A stretch of 64,000 bases of DNA from Sipunculus nudus (Eukaryota; Annelida; Sipuncula; Golfingiida; Sipunculidae). The number at the start of each line of letters is the position of its first letter. The first letter of the stretch is position 1. Positions 45,365 through 56,699 of the stretch are shown here, piece by piece. Location of the stretch: positions 57,907,870 to 57,971,869 of the forward strand of contig CM049307.1 of NCBI GenBank assembly GCA_026874595.1, written 5' to 3'. Under the pieces are notes generated by a model. The model saw only the letters and a program-made list of their open reading frames with translations. It searched no databases and was not told where the DNA came from. The position numbers were made by a program, and so were the translations under genes.

Positions 45365-45482
45365 GAGTACCAGGCCTTGGTTGGGGTCGACCGTGAGACT
45401 CTCACGGCTCCTCTGGTGATGCCGGTACTCGAACCCGCGATATGGGCACTAAGGAGTCATGTGTGCTGTCGAGACCATGGAC
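45365..45482 (-). repeat. tRNA-headed SINE-like repeat
   Basis: The minus strand reads 'tggtctcgacagcacacatg' (A-box-like), then 'gcgggttcgagtaccggc' (B-box-like), then a short inverted repeat around 'gtgagagtctcac'. Confidence 0.45.
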
Positions 45483-45907
45483 CCCGGTAAAATGCAAAGT
45501 TTACCAAGATAAGATTTTGCAAGTTATTAACGTAAATGCGCCTACGCGCCTTTGATTTTAACATGTAGGAAACGATTGAAATTTTATATTCTAATTTTGA
45601 AGAAATATAAATATTAAATATTGAACCTCTCTACAGTTTGACTACATAACGCAAAGACATAAGGGAAAAGTTTTCAGGAACAGGAAATCCTCATTTTTTT
45701 GGTGAAAATACCCTCCAAATGTCCTCATTACATTGCAGACTTTAAAAAAATTTCCAAATATGGGAGGGAGGGGTATGGGAGGGGGATGCCCCCCCCCTCC
45801 CCCATACTCTCCCCATGAACCTGTTACTAACCTTAATGAAACCATGGTTCACAATTGAATAAAAAAAATCATATTTTCATACACTAAAATATAACGTATA
45901 ATTATAA
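45483..45907. other. Non-coding stretch with C-rich patch
   Basis: A G/C-rich patch at 45,765-45,815 ('gggagggaggggtatgggag', 'ccccccccctcccccat'). No gene. Confidence 0.35.
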
Positions 45908-45932
45908 TATAATAATAATAATAATAATAATA

Positions 45933-45961
<29 letters not shown>
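45908..45961. repeat. (AAT)n(ATT)n palindromic microsatellite
   Basis: About eight AAT units switch to about nine ATT units, giving one near-perfect hairpin of about 50 bp. Confidence 0.9.
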
Positions 45962-45963
<2 letters not shown>

Positions 45964-46029
45964 TTATATACATATATACACATACACGTATATATAACAG
46001 TTTTCATAGTACCCATATATGCATATTAG

Positions 46030-46109
46030 CGCCCCCCCCCCCTTTCGAATTCCTGGATCCGCCACTAATCATGGCACCCTCCCCTCCCTCAATCCTGGCT
46101 ACGCCCCTG
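46030..46109 (-). mobile_element. hAT-type terminus fragment
   Basis: On the minus strand the stretch begins CAGGGGCGTAGCCAGGAT at 46,109. Further in are a G-rich patch and 'agtggcggatccagg'. These are typical of degraded hAT-like ends, though no full element is bounded. Confidence 0.4.
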
Positions 46110-46470
46110 AATCTCCCCGCTCTGAGCCCTATGCTCTACCTCTAGAATACAGAAACTGGCATTTTCAAATTGTTGTTTTGTTTCTGGGCTTAATTTTTTA
46201 AAAATTAGATAAACTCTTGATTCACACGAACAACGCATCCAGGTTTTAACGTCAAATACGTGTGTTGAAAGCTCTTAATCTATGCGACGTGTTATACATA
46301 TTGACCTAAGACATCTTAACCAATGCATATATGGACACCAAAAAATTGCAGCAGTACCTACATTTATAATTTCTAAATCTCGGGAGGTCTCGAGAGATCA
46401 TATAAAATTTTCTCTATGATACATTAAGCAAAACGCACTGAAATTTAAAGTTTCATTTATATTTTTAAAA

Positions 46471-46471
<1 letters not shown>
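46110..46471. other. Non-coding stretch
   Basis: Nothing supported. Confidence 0.35.
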
Positions 46472-46525
<54 letters not shown>

Positions 46526-46655
46526 AGTGTATTAGCTTTAATGGACCCAGGCGCTTTAATAAATCCTAGAAATGTAGCCAGAAGATATATTAAGGTGTTT
46601 TCAGCAAACCAAAATTCATTCAATACGTGTTTTTTTCAGAAACCAAAATACTACA

Positions 46656-46714
<59 letters not shown>
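46472..46714. repeat. Two (TA)n arrays 140 bp apart
   Basis: Arrays at 46,472-46,522 and 46,660-46,714. Confidence 0.95.
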
Positions 46715-46718
<4 letters not shown>

Positions 46719-46944
46719 TATCTTGTTAAAATACTTCATCTTGCCATTTAAACACTGTTTCAACAAAATGATAAACATGAATCATGGCCATATTTCGCTC
46801 ATATTAGCTTGATTATCGTTTTAAACAGATTGTCATTATGTAATCCAGTGGTTTTTCATACTTGTATGTTCACTTACACATTCGTGTCACTATTAGACAA
46901 TATTTGAATTGTCTAAGTTAATTTGCATGTAATTCGTTTTTATA

Positions 46945-47157
46945 AAATTATTGGCCGTTTCACCCACCTGCGATTTTATTACAATATGGGCCGTTTTACC
47001 CTCTTGCGATTTTATTACAATATGGGCAGGGTATGGTTATTACAATATGGGCCGTTTTTCATTACATTATTGGCTATTATTACATTATGGGTCGTTTTTA
47101 TTACAAAAATGGGCCGTTATTACATCATGGGCCGGTTTTTACTTTATGGGTCGTAAC
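46945..47157 (+). repeat. Degenerate minisatellite, core 'attacaatatgggccgtttt'
   Basis: Eight or nine copies of a variable 20-35-bp unit made of 'ttattaca' plus 'atgggccgtt'. Three overlapping frames stay open through it and give repeated 'YNMGRF'-like peptides. All three frames being open points to the repeat and not to a protein. Confidence 0.85.
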
Positions 47158-47439
47158 AGGGGCAACACGCTGTGTTTCAATCAGCGGGAACATGTATTAT
47201 ATTTCTTCTTGGCCAAGTGAGTCAAGGCACAGGGCCGAAGCACTGATTTTATTTTGATTCCTGCCGTCGCGCCGGGTCCACCGTTCAACACTCGTTTGGA
47301 GGATTAACAAACGGTTCGAAGGCTATGTTTTGGCAAGTACAGATATATTTTAAAGGAAAGAAGAGATACAGAGCTTTAAGTGTACCTTAAAACCCGTGTA
47401 ACTCGAATTGTATGTGTCTCTGAGAATAGGCCTTCAACG
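47158..47439. other. Non-coding stretch
   Basis: Nothing supported. Confidence 0.35.
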
Positions 47440-47760
47440 CTTATTGTTCGCGGATTCCCTTGTCGTATCCAAAGGCCAAGGGAGCCGAAGCAGGAAATTT
47501 AGACTGTAATCAGTCGTTAGTTGGGACTGGAGGGAAATTAAAGAGACTGTTACTTCTAGTACAAGAAGTATATCCTCTAGTTACCATCGGAATATATCTA
47601 AAGATTGTATATATGTGTTTTTTATTATATTTCAGAATGTTTTGTACAGTTTTACTGATACACCATTACCAAATGTCACGTTACTTCCAGGACTTGCTAT
47701 TCCGACATTTCTATAATTGTTGCATGAATAGAGCCTAGGTCACATAAAACTAGAATACGG
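47440..47760 (+). repeat. Repeat H, copy 2
   Basis: Shares 'aaggccaagggagcc', 'caggaaatttagactgtaat', 'cag', then a diverged T/A-rich body with 58,545-58,880. It ends near 'aggtcacata'. Confidence 0.6.
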
Positions 47761-47859
47761 GTAGTCGACAAGCGACTACGTGTATCCGCCAAAATCAGAG
47801 TGGAACGGGTGAAGTGAGGCATGGATTGAGTGGCAAGGAGTTTAGACTGAAGTGTTGCA

Positions 47860-48780
47860 TGCATATTAGCATGGATGTCTGCAGCCTAAATGTGTATGTA
47901 GGTTGTGCCACCTACCACAAAATCCAGAAAGTTATCCAAGTTGTATACATATGCAAAATTTAAGGCAGATAAGTCAAACCACTACATGTACATGAGTAAT
48001 TTTAGCCCGTGGTAGACAAACAGACGGACGCTGTGCAAAAATGGTTGCAGGTAGCGCCACCAGTTTTGCCTATGATAAAGAGCTATGTGAGATCTATACA
48101 CATGCAAAACTTTTGCCCAATCGGTCAAATGGTTTCCGAGATACGAGCTTGGATGTCTGCAGTGTAAACTAGAATGTAGGTGGCGCCACCTGTCATAAAA
48201 TCAAGAGAGCTGTCCAGGATGTATAAACCTGTAAACTTTTAGGCAGATATGTCAAACCACTGCCGAGATATGAGTGATTTTATCCCACGGCAGACAAACA
48301 GACGGATGCTGTGCAACAATGGATGCAGATGGCGCCACCAGTTTTGCGTATGATAAAGAGTTATGTGAGATATATACACATGCATAATTTTGGCCCTATC
48401 GGGCTAACGATTTTCGAGATATGAGCTTGAATGTCTGCGGCGTAAACGTTAATGTAGGTGGCGCCACCTGTCATAAAATCAAGAAAGCAATCAAGGATGT
48501 ATATGCATGCCGAATTTCAAGTGAATTAGTCAAACAACTGCAGAGAGTGATTTTAACCCAAGGCAGACGAACAGATGGACACTGTCCAACCATGGTTGCA
48601 GGTGGCGCCACTATTTTTGTGTATATTATAAAGCTATCCAAGGGCTACATTTGTGCATTTTTTTTTTTCCTGATCGGTCAAACGGTTCCCGAGATATGTG
48701 GGTTTATGTGTGGAAACGGACGCACAAATGGACGCTGGGCAGAGAGGAAAAGTCAGAGGTCAACGCCAATTGGGTAAGCA
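47860..48780 (+). repeat. 278-bp tandem repeat, about 3.3 units
   Basis: The landmark 'gtaggt' of 'gtaggtggcgccacctgtca' lies at 47,898, 48,176 and 48,454, spaced 278 bp each. Each unit also has 'gacaaacagacggatgctgt', a second 'ggcgccacc', 'atgataaagag', 'acacatgca' and 'gagatatgagctt'. Unit 1 is the most diverged. The 118-codon frame at 48,421 is a product of the repeat. Confidence 0.9.
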
Positions 48781-48945
48781 CCAGTTCACACGTGACCCTA
48801 TAATTGGTGTAAGTTTAGAAAAAATCCGTCCAGTAGTCTCAGAGGAGTTCTCATGAAACGAAAACTTTGTTTTGGCGGATACAATTAGAGCAAACACCTA
48901 TTCTTTCAAACTAGAAAGTGGCCCTTAAATAGTTACTTAACTGTT

Positions 48946-49885
48946 GAAATGAACATATATGATATATGATAGATGAAATCCTAAAAAATCCTTAAAAAAA
49001 TTATCCGTTGTTCATGCATGAGTCATGTCTTGAAGCGTCAACATAATTTCTACAGGAAGCGTTAGCTGATCATTTTGTAACAGGAAGCTTCACACAAGCA
49101 TCGCTACTTTTGTTTTAATTAACTTTCTAAACATAATATCAAGTGCCCGAGGACATCACCGGATTTAAACTTTTTATTCAGTCCCATCGGGACTTTGGTC
49201 CTGCTAAATGACAGCAATTTACCTTCATTAATTGTTTTAAAGACATAAAGGACAGGAAGTTATGATATTTAATGTCATGTTTAGAAAATAAAAAAAATGT
49301 TATTACATGAAGAGTTGATGTTTTAATATTTTAATTTTAGAACTCTAATTATTTTTAATCGCATCAAAGATTCCCCACAGTATATTAATTGATATGATGT
49401 TTAGTTTCATCTTTACATACCGTTCTTGAAATGAACATGTATATATGATAGATGAAATCCTAAAAAAATTATCCGTTGTTCATGCATGAGTCATGTCTTG
49501 AAGCGTCAACATAATTTCTACAGGAAGCGTAGGCTGATCTTTTTGTAACAGGAAGCTTCACACAAGCATCGCTACTTTGTTTTTATTTACTTCATAAACA
49601 TAATATCAAGTGCCTGATGACATTAGCGGATTTAAACTTTTTATTCAGGCCCATCTGGACTTTGGTCCTGCTAAATGACAGCAATTTACCTTCATTAATT
49701 GTTTTAAAAACATTAAGGACAGGAAGTTATGATATTTAATGTCATGTTTAGAAAATAAAAAATGTTATTACATGAAGAGTTGATGTTTTAATATTTTAAT
49801 GTTAGAATTCTAATTATTTATATTTGCATCAAAGATTCCCCACAGTATATTAATTGATATGATGTTTAGTTTCATCTTTACATGC
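48946..49885 (+). repeat. 482-bp tandem duplication (unit R)
   Basis: 'gaaatgaaca' opens two copies at 48,946 and 49,428. They agree at roughly 95% through 'atccgttgttcatgcatgag', 'gtcatgtcttgaagcgtcaa', 'aagattccccacagtatatt'. The second copy ends near 49,885. Diverged R units also begin the segments at 54.87 and 56.70 kb. Confidence 0.9.
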
Positions 49886-50929
49886 CAGCCACTCCTGTAC
49901 AGAACAACTCGCGTTTGTTCTTTAAATATAGCAGTATCAAAAGTTTTGTCATCAATACTATAATACATTTTACAAGGTCATCAAAAAAGGTACATATGGT
50001 CCCAGTCACACTTCCAATACAGGTGAGACACATTCACTTTGAACTTTACATATATGCTTTAGACTTTCTGCCTTATATGTTCAAACGGGTGACAGTTACA
50101 GGGTTTCAAAGATAAAGGAGGGGACGGCTAGTGATATTAAAGATGAACTCATCAGCAAATAACAGCATGTATCATGTGAAACCCTGCTAATTTTCCATAT
50201 GACGAGTTTTCTTTGGAACAAATTTGTAATGTATTATTCAAACCGGGCTAATCACCTACCTTTTTATAGAAGTTACCCGATTTCCTCATACATATTAATT
50301 AACATTAAGCAGCTCCTGTTAAGAAACGTCCTAATAACGCCTCTCTGCTAGAAGTACGAGAATGATTATCTGCTTTCATTTTTAAAACACACCCATGTTG
50401 AGATTAGGAATATCTTACGTAACCTAAAGCGGATGGTCGCACAGGTCTTGTCCAAACTGCAAATTTAACATCTAGGAGAAGGGGTAATTCGTATTATTGG
50501 ATTTAAACGAATATTTCGATTCGTCAGTCCGTTCGATGCTTCGCTGTTATATCATAAAAAATCCTTATTTTCTTAACATGTGCGTTACATAAAACATTGA
50601 AACACCTTTTTTACATTCTACACAAAACAATAAAATTTGTCTTATGTAAACACATTATAAAACGTGTATCTCCAATTAAGTAATTATATACGAAAGTTCC
50701 ATTATGATAATATTCAATTTTGGCAGTGTAATATGACTTGATGTCAGGAAGTAGCTAATATATCCCACCCCCAACTCTGTAACCGAAAACAGTATGGAAG
50801 AAAACATTAGACTGGTCCATATAATTTATCTTAATGGCAGGATATCCCTTATTCTAAGAATGTCATTACGAAATCTGTCATTCCCTGGAGGTTTAGGAAG
50901 CGTAACAGCGGCTCTCTTGTTACAGATTA

Positions 50930-51850
50930 CAAACACAAATAATTTGGAGTCAGATGTAAAGAAATCTAAGGAGATGATTATTGACTTTAGACGGAAGAAA
51001 ACTGAAATATTAGGCCAAAATAAAAAAAAAGGTATGGTTCTCAGGCACTTTTTTTCATAAATCAACGCGGGCGGGCGTTTTTTTATTTTAATTTTTTTGG
51101 TATGTTTCGATAAAAATGTCAAATGATAAGGGGAAAGCATGAAAATAACAGTTTTATTTTGCTAAATAAGTAAAATCACTACAAAATAAAGGAAATTGTA
51201 TGGTTTTATCTTCTTGAAAGAAATATCGGAGCTGCACCGCTCAAAATTGGAAAGTTTTTATTGAAAATCAAAATAAAAATTTTTGATGCGGGGGTTTAAA
51301 ATTGATGCGGGCGGTGCCTGAGAACCATACCTTTAATTTTTTTGGCCTTACCCGTAGTGATTGACGGCTCCGAGGTTGAAATCGTTGACTGTTTTAAATC
51401 TTTAGGAATTTATATTTCTTCTGATTTGAAGTGAGCAGAAAATGTTATTATCTGCATAAAGAAGGCACAATAACGTTTATTCTTTCAAAGGAACCTAAAA
51501 GATTTAGTGCTTAGCCAACCGATCCTTTTAAAAGTTTTATCGGGCGGTATTTGTCAGTCACTGTATAGGGATGTAGTATCACTGTCGAGGAAAGGAACCG
51601 ACTTTTGAGGATATTAGAACAGCTTAGAGGATCATTCTGGTTTCTGTTCACTCCATATCTCAAACAAGCTTGTTGAAGAAAGCAAACGACATTATAGAAG
51701 ACCATAATCATCCGGCGAACTAATTATTCGCGGGGGTTTGCTATAGGTCGCTATCAGGCAACTCCAAAAGAAATCAAACTAGTACATACGCGTCGGCCGT
51801 TCGGCAGTTAAATATATCACTTGGAGCGCGATAACATTGTCAAATATTTT
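50930..51850 (+). pseudogene. LINE ORF2 C-terminal fragment (CR1/L2-like), interrupted
   Basis: Translation gives the region after the reverse-transcriptase catalytic core of non-LTR retrotransposons: 'SKEMIIDFRRKKTEI', then after the interruption 'VIDGSEVEIVDCFKSLGIYI' and 'SSDLK'. Next, with frame changes, come 'RNLKDLVLSQPILLKVL', 'KRHYRRP' and a terminal 'KYITWSAI'-like part. I know such motifs from animal CR1/L2/Jockey-like ORF2 proteins. The copy is heavily 5'-truncated (no endonuclease or catalytic domain) and carries stops. It lies only in unit 1 of the long segment, so it inserted after that segment was duplicated. Confidence 0.7.
51013..51347. mobile_element. PIF/Harbinger-type MITE inside the LINE
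   Basis: A 335-bp element starting GGCC and ending GGCC, flanked by TTA on both sides (51,010-51,012 and 51,348-51,350). The terminal inverted repeats are about 30 bp and include a perfect 21-bp match (51,028-51,048 against 51,314-51,334; core 'aggtatggttctcaggcac'). TTA duplication plus GG-C termini is the signature of PIF/Harbinger elements. Removing the element and one TTA brings the LINE reading frame back into register, which independently confirms the boundaries. There is no coding capacity. Confidence 0.85.
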
Positions 51851-51960
51851 AAGTCACATGTCTTTTCTTCATACACAATTTTGTTTTATCACATCTTGTT
51901 TAATGTGTTTGTTTAAGCAAGCCAGTAAAGCCAAATACTATTGATGTGATTATTTATTAC

Positions 51961-51982
51961 ATGTATATATATATATATATAT
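51961..51982. repeat. (TA)n microsatellite
   Basis: Short TA array. Unit 3 has a longer TA array at the corresponding place (59,236). Confidence 0.9.
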
Positions 51983-53499
51983 AAAAGAACATGCTAATAC
52001 ACCGACAAATTTGAATATAGAATTTCGACTTGGGACAAACAGAAAAAACAGACATACCCTTTCAGCATTGCTTTTACTTTCTCTTCAATAATCCTTGACA
52101 ATTTAAAAAAAATAAGTATCTCATCCACAGAGAGATTTGTAACGTTACTTTTGCCTCCTTTCACCTAGGAACTTTAATTAACTAAGTTATATAAGTTATT
52201 TAAGAAACTGTATTCATCTTCTTTTATGACACGATCATGTTACACAAGGAAAAAAAATATCTGCATTCCATTAAAAAGTATTTCACTATGTTTTAATTAA
52301 AACATGAAAACATACAACTATCGTCTTCGGGTTCCTTTTTCATCTAATTTACTTTTTAATGATTCTGCAATCTAATCAAAAGGAACATTTTATTAATGGG
52401 AGCGATGAGAAAACAGATGATATAAAAAAACGGTTCAATAACTGGATCTAAGTGGTGACTATAAGAATCTGAATATAGATAAACCAGCCTTTTTGCTTAC
52501 ATGATAACTAGTGTAAATTGTACGTCGAAAAAGTCTTGCTTTAACTTATTTAAGAGGCTCTTAAGAATAAAAGGCTCAGTGTATTGTGATAGAAAAGGTC
52601 ATCAGTATAGTTTTTTACAACGTTACCCTGTCGGTCATATTCATACGCAAAGTATTTTGTTAAATTTCATAAGGAATCATAGTACATAGGAATGTTCATG
52701 TATGGGTCAACCCCATTTGAAGATTACACAGATTGATATAAATTAAGAATGTCGTCTCCTAAATATAGTAAAAGAATAGAAACTGGCAAAACGGGAACGG
52801 AATAACAATGAACACAACTTTTGACCACAACATGTATCCTAATAACACTTTTATACGTGGGCAGTCGTGGAAGATCTTGAGGTCTACAAAGTTCACCTGG
52901 AGTACTCATGTCGCAGATAAAGAATCGCATATACATCTGTCGGGTTATTACACTGGACAGTCCATGGTACAAATTGAACAGTAGATCTAATCGTTCATGG
53001 TTATACAATAGCTTATGTGTCATTGCCTCATTGATACAAAAGCTGCTGCTTTTTGGAGACTGGTAAAGGCCAACCTTGTGAGGGGTATACTTAGGACTAA
53101 CATGGACTCTTTTACTGTCAATCAAATGGGAGATAGAATGACCTGTATTACCCATGGTTATTTAATTTGCCTGTCACCAATTTTAAAACTTCTGAACTTT
53201 GTTAAACTGTTATGGAGGGTAAGGATAATAAGCACGGAACAATCCATCAACTGTTTGGTGTAATCTAGTTCACCATAATTTTTTTTTTTTCATTAAAAGC
53301 CTTCCTTTCCATCATCTTTACATAGGGCTATTCCTTTTGTCACTGCCGATTCCCTGAGCCAATGTTATGGAGCTGGTTAATGAATATAATTTTTAATCCG
53401 TGAAATATGTTCTGTTTTACTGAGTATCATAGCATTGTTGCTGCCATTTTTGTAATAATTATAACAAATGTGTCGTTATAATAATAGTAAGGGCTAGTT

Positions 53500-54260
53500 T
53501 TTACCAACCACTATTGTAATAACAGTAATTATTGTAATAATCATACAGTGGTTTCATGTATAAGCACTGTTGTAATAAACTTTTATTACAACAGCGGTCG
53601 ATGTAGCCCGTACGAACTTAACTCAGACTCTTCGAAACAAATGTCATTCCTTGAAAATAAAACATGCAATTCACCCGGAATATCTCAACAAAAGCATATG
53701 TTTGTAATCTTAGATGTTATTACACTAGTGATCTTTATTACATTAGTGACCGCATCGAGCAACCACTATTATAATAACGGTGACTTTTGTAAAAATAACC
53801 AGCGGCCCCTTCCCTGACTTCTCCAGAAGCAGTGTGTCTAAACGTCTATGTTTAAGTGCAATATATTTATATGTGTGTGTGTGTGTTCAATTTTATATTG
53901 TTTGTGGACTGGAGTTATTCTGAACACGTAACATATCTCATCCTTTTATATTGATATTGTGATCTATTACAATAGTGACCGTTATTAAAACAGTGACCTT
54001 GTTGAGCAACGACTATAGTAATAACGGCCACGATTATAATAAAAACTAGCGGCCACTTTTATCTGATGGCTTAAGAAATGAAATGTCTCATCCTTCTTCC
54101 TAAAATAGCAGTAATTTTATTTATTTGTGTTCAAGCGTAAAATGCTTGGAAATTATAGTATTCTAAAACTTTTCAATTCATCCTTACATGTTAATTTATA
54201 TCAATAACGATATTTATTACAATAGTTACTGTTGTTACATAAGTTGTTGCAACATGGCAT
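53500..54260 (+). repeat. 247-bp tandem repeat, about 3 degenerate units
   Basis: 'gagcaaccactat' (53,757) and 'gagcaacgactat' (54,004) mark units 247 bp apart. Each has 'attacaatagtgacc', 'aataacgg' and 'agcggccactttta'-type blocks. The core 'ttattacaatag' recurs about ten times, and the (T)TATTACA theme is shared with the minisatellite at 46.95 kb. Confidence 0.7.
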
Positions 54261-54869
54261 CTAAGCGGTACCTGTGACCTCTAAAAAAGTCCCTGTTATG
54301 GTATTCGTCCTTGCCGTAAAACTGCTGTTTGACAGATACGATGCATCCAAATCAAATACACGTAAAAAAATCAATTATTCTGATCACATGTCCACGACCA
54401 TCATATCACATGGTTTATAATTTTTTTTTCCGGCAGTGGGAAGTTTTGTATTGATGATTAATTAATGTTTGATTAATTAGAGATTTCCAGTAGCAAAATG
54501 GACAGAATCTTGGATAAAATAATTAAATCCTCAAAGTAAATTATAAAGTAGGAGCCTAAACTAAAATGATACGCTTGTCATAGTAAACTGCTTACGGATC
54601 CGGCGCGTTATAAAATTTCAATACAGAACAGATCACAGGCGTGCTAGACGTCCCGTTAAGATCCCGACCGGCATTTGAGTTTATCAAGTCTCTAGGGTGG
54701 ACCAGCTTAATACTAATCGGTAGAGAAACATTATAGAATGCCTGAAACGATCCGTGAATTGTGTTCAAGGGCTACATTCAGGCCGTCATAGTACAATCAG
54801 TCTTCAGGTAGGAGAGATTAGAATCTGACATTTCTAAAACGCTCCATTAGGTGACAAGTACTTTCATTG
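54261..54869. other. Non-coding stretch
   Basis: No supported feature. Confidence 0.35.
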
Positions 54870-55545
54870 AAAAAAAATGTGTTTTTAAACATCAGCACAG
54901 TTGCTATTGGAAACATATGCCGATACAATGCTTCCCAAAAGAATCGCTACTTTTTCTTAATTGAACGTTTGATCCTGATATCCAGTGCCCGAGGATACAA
55001 GCGGATTTAGACTTTATCTCCATCCCACCCGGACTATGGTCCAGGAAATAAAAATAATTTACCTTCACAGCATTGATATAAAAACAGCAGGAGTAGAAAC
55101 CTATGTGTTATATCATGTAAAGCAAACACATGATTATGTTACATGCAGAGCTGATGTGTGTATATATCTATAATGTAAAAACTTCAATTACTATTTTGTA
55201 TTTGAATTAAAGATTCCCCACAGTGTGTGTTAATTAATTGATAGGTAAGTCGCTTATACTTTGAAGAGCAGTAGAAGAGGTTTCTTGTGTTGTCCTCAAT
55301 GCTGGAAAACATATTATGGTCCTCGTCTCCCTTCCAATGCAGAGGTAACAGACTCCTGCTCAAGACTCTTTGACTTTGATCTTCAAAAGCGACACTGTTA
55401 TAAGGTTTCAAAGTTAAAGAAATTGAAATCATTGGCTTTACGGTATGTGATAAATAATAGCATCTGCCACTGTGAGAGCCTTCTTATTTTCACTCTGAAG
55501 AATTTTCTTTTTTGCAAATTTACAATGCTTTAATTAAATTTTTTT
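54870..55545 (+). repeat. Long segment, unit 2 (5' part only)
   Basis: Matches the start of units 1 and 3: 'cagtgcccgaggata', 'agcggatttagactt', 'aattaaagattccccacagt', then 'aaggtttcaaagttaaag' (unit 1: 'agggtttcaaagataaag') and 'caaatttacaatgcttta'. It stops near 55,545. Confidence 0.65.
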
Positions 55546-56699
55546 CCTGTAGACAATACCCATTGTCTGTTCCATTCATTTGTGCCCATTGACATTTCTA
55601 GATAATTCACTGAAAGTTAAATGTGATAACAAACTGTGATACTAAAACAGTTGATGGACTAAATGGAAAAAAGCCAACATTTACATTTAATTACAGCCTC
55701 CAGGTTCTCAAACTTGGATGTCTGCCGCAAATTGTCAAGGCGTCTGTTATGGGTTGCAAGCCTCACACTGATATTAACATTCTTAGACTATGTATTACAT
55801 TATTACATTTAACAACCATGCAAAATATCACTAATATATTTTAAAAACAAGGCTTTGGATCCATTCGAGTTAATCAAGTCAATGATAAGTTCCTTAATTG
55901 CAGCTTACTTTTTAGGACGGGACTCGTGGATATATAATATATTGCGAAACTACAGTAGGCACCCCCTGTGGGAGAATCTATGATGAATTAACACAATGTT
56001 GTTTAATATAATGGTAAGGGCTTGTAGCCTCCTCTCACAAGTTTTAAACATATAGGACACAATGGCCTAATTGGCTTACGGCCTAGACCCAAACATGAGA
56101 TTTCTAAATAAGGTTAAATCAGAATTTCATCCTCTTATCGGGCTTCCGCAATCGATCGACATGAAACGTCCGGCATACACATGCTACCTGACTCACCTCA
56201 ACAGGTCAAAGACCTTTATTTTTTAGTTCCGTCGCAAAGGTTATGCCGTGTAAATGTCGTTTAGATAGATGTGAAGCAGCCGATCAAGCATAATTTATTT
56301 CAATCCGTAACACTGATACTATGCTCAAGATTATCACATTGCAATATCTGTACTTCGATTTTTTACGGAAGTACGTAGTTATGCAGTAAAGATAACGTAA
56401 TGTTAATCTTTATAATCATATAATTGGACAGACTCTTACCTGCTTCTAGGACCTATAACATAAATGGATATTCAGACATGATATAAAAAAAAATTCCTCA
56501 CTCAAATTGACCAAGATTTTGGGCGGATTAACCTCAAATGAGCGAGTCCTTACTAAACTAACTGTATATCGAAGAAAACTGACCACGCGTAAGCTAAGCT
56601 AAAGGGCAAGATGCTATTATGCAGCCGGAACAGAACTGAGATTAAAGTGCAACCCACGGGGACATTAATGACAATCAACCTAATGATAGATGATAAAAA
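55546..56699. other. Non-coding stretch
   Basis: The 73-codon frame at 55,623 has no motif. Nothing else is supported. Confidence 0.35.

Larger units (their letters stand above)
48946..53440 (+). repeat. Long segment, unit 1 of 3
   Basis: A segment collinear with 56,700-63,490 (unit 3) and in its first part with 54,870-55,545 (unit 2). Anchors against unit 3: 'aacaggaagcttcacacaag' (57 kb: aacaggaggcttcacaaaag), 'caaatttgtaatgtatta', 'ggaagcgtaacag.ggctctctt', 'gaacatgctaata', 'aattgtacgtcgaa', 'gcatatacatctgt.gggttatta', 'acaatccat'. The first 482 bp are locally duplicated. A LINE fragment with a MITE inside it (about 50.93-51.85 kb) interrupts this unit only. Confidence 0.75.

Noticed and set aside
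46923-47257. Three overlapping frames with repeated NMGRF-like peptides
   Set aside because: All three frames are open through the minisatellite, so the open state reflects the repeat and not selection for a protein.
48421-48777. 118-codon frame
   Set aside because: It lies inside the 278-bp tandem repeat, and the neighbouring unit does not keep the frame.
47860-48780. CRISPR array
   Set aside because: The repeats are long direct tandem units without unique spacers, and the DNA is animal. No cas-like genes occur. The 47-bp array at 2.2 kb was rejected for the same reasons.
52724-53155. 143-codon minus-strand frame, the longest in the window
   Set aside because: It lies in the long segment, and the matching part of unit 3 (about 61.8-62.2 kb) has insertions, deletions and stops in this frame. 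No motif is visible, and a plus-strand frame overlaps it. A chance frame is more likely.
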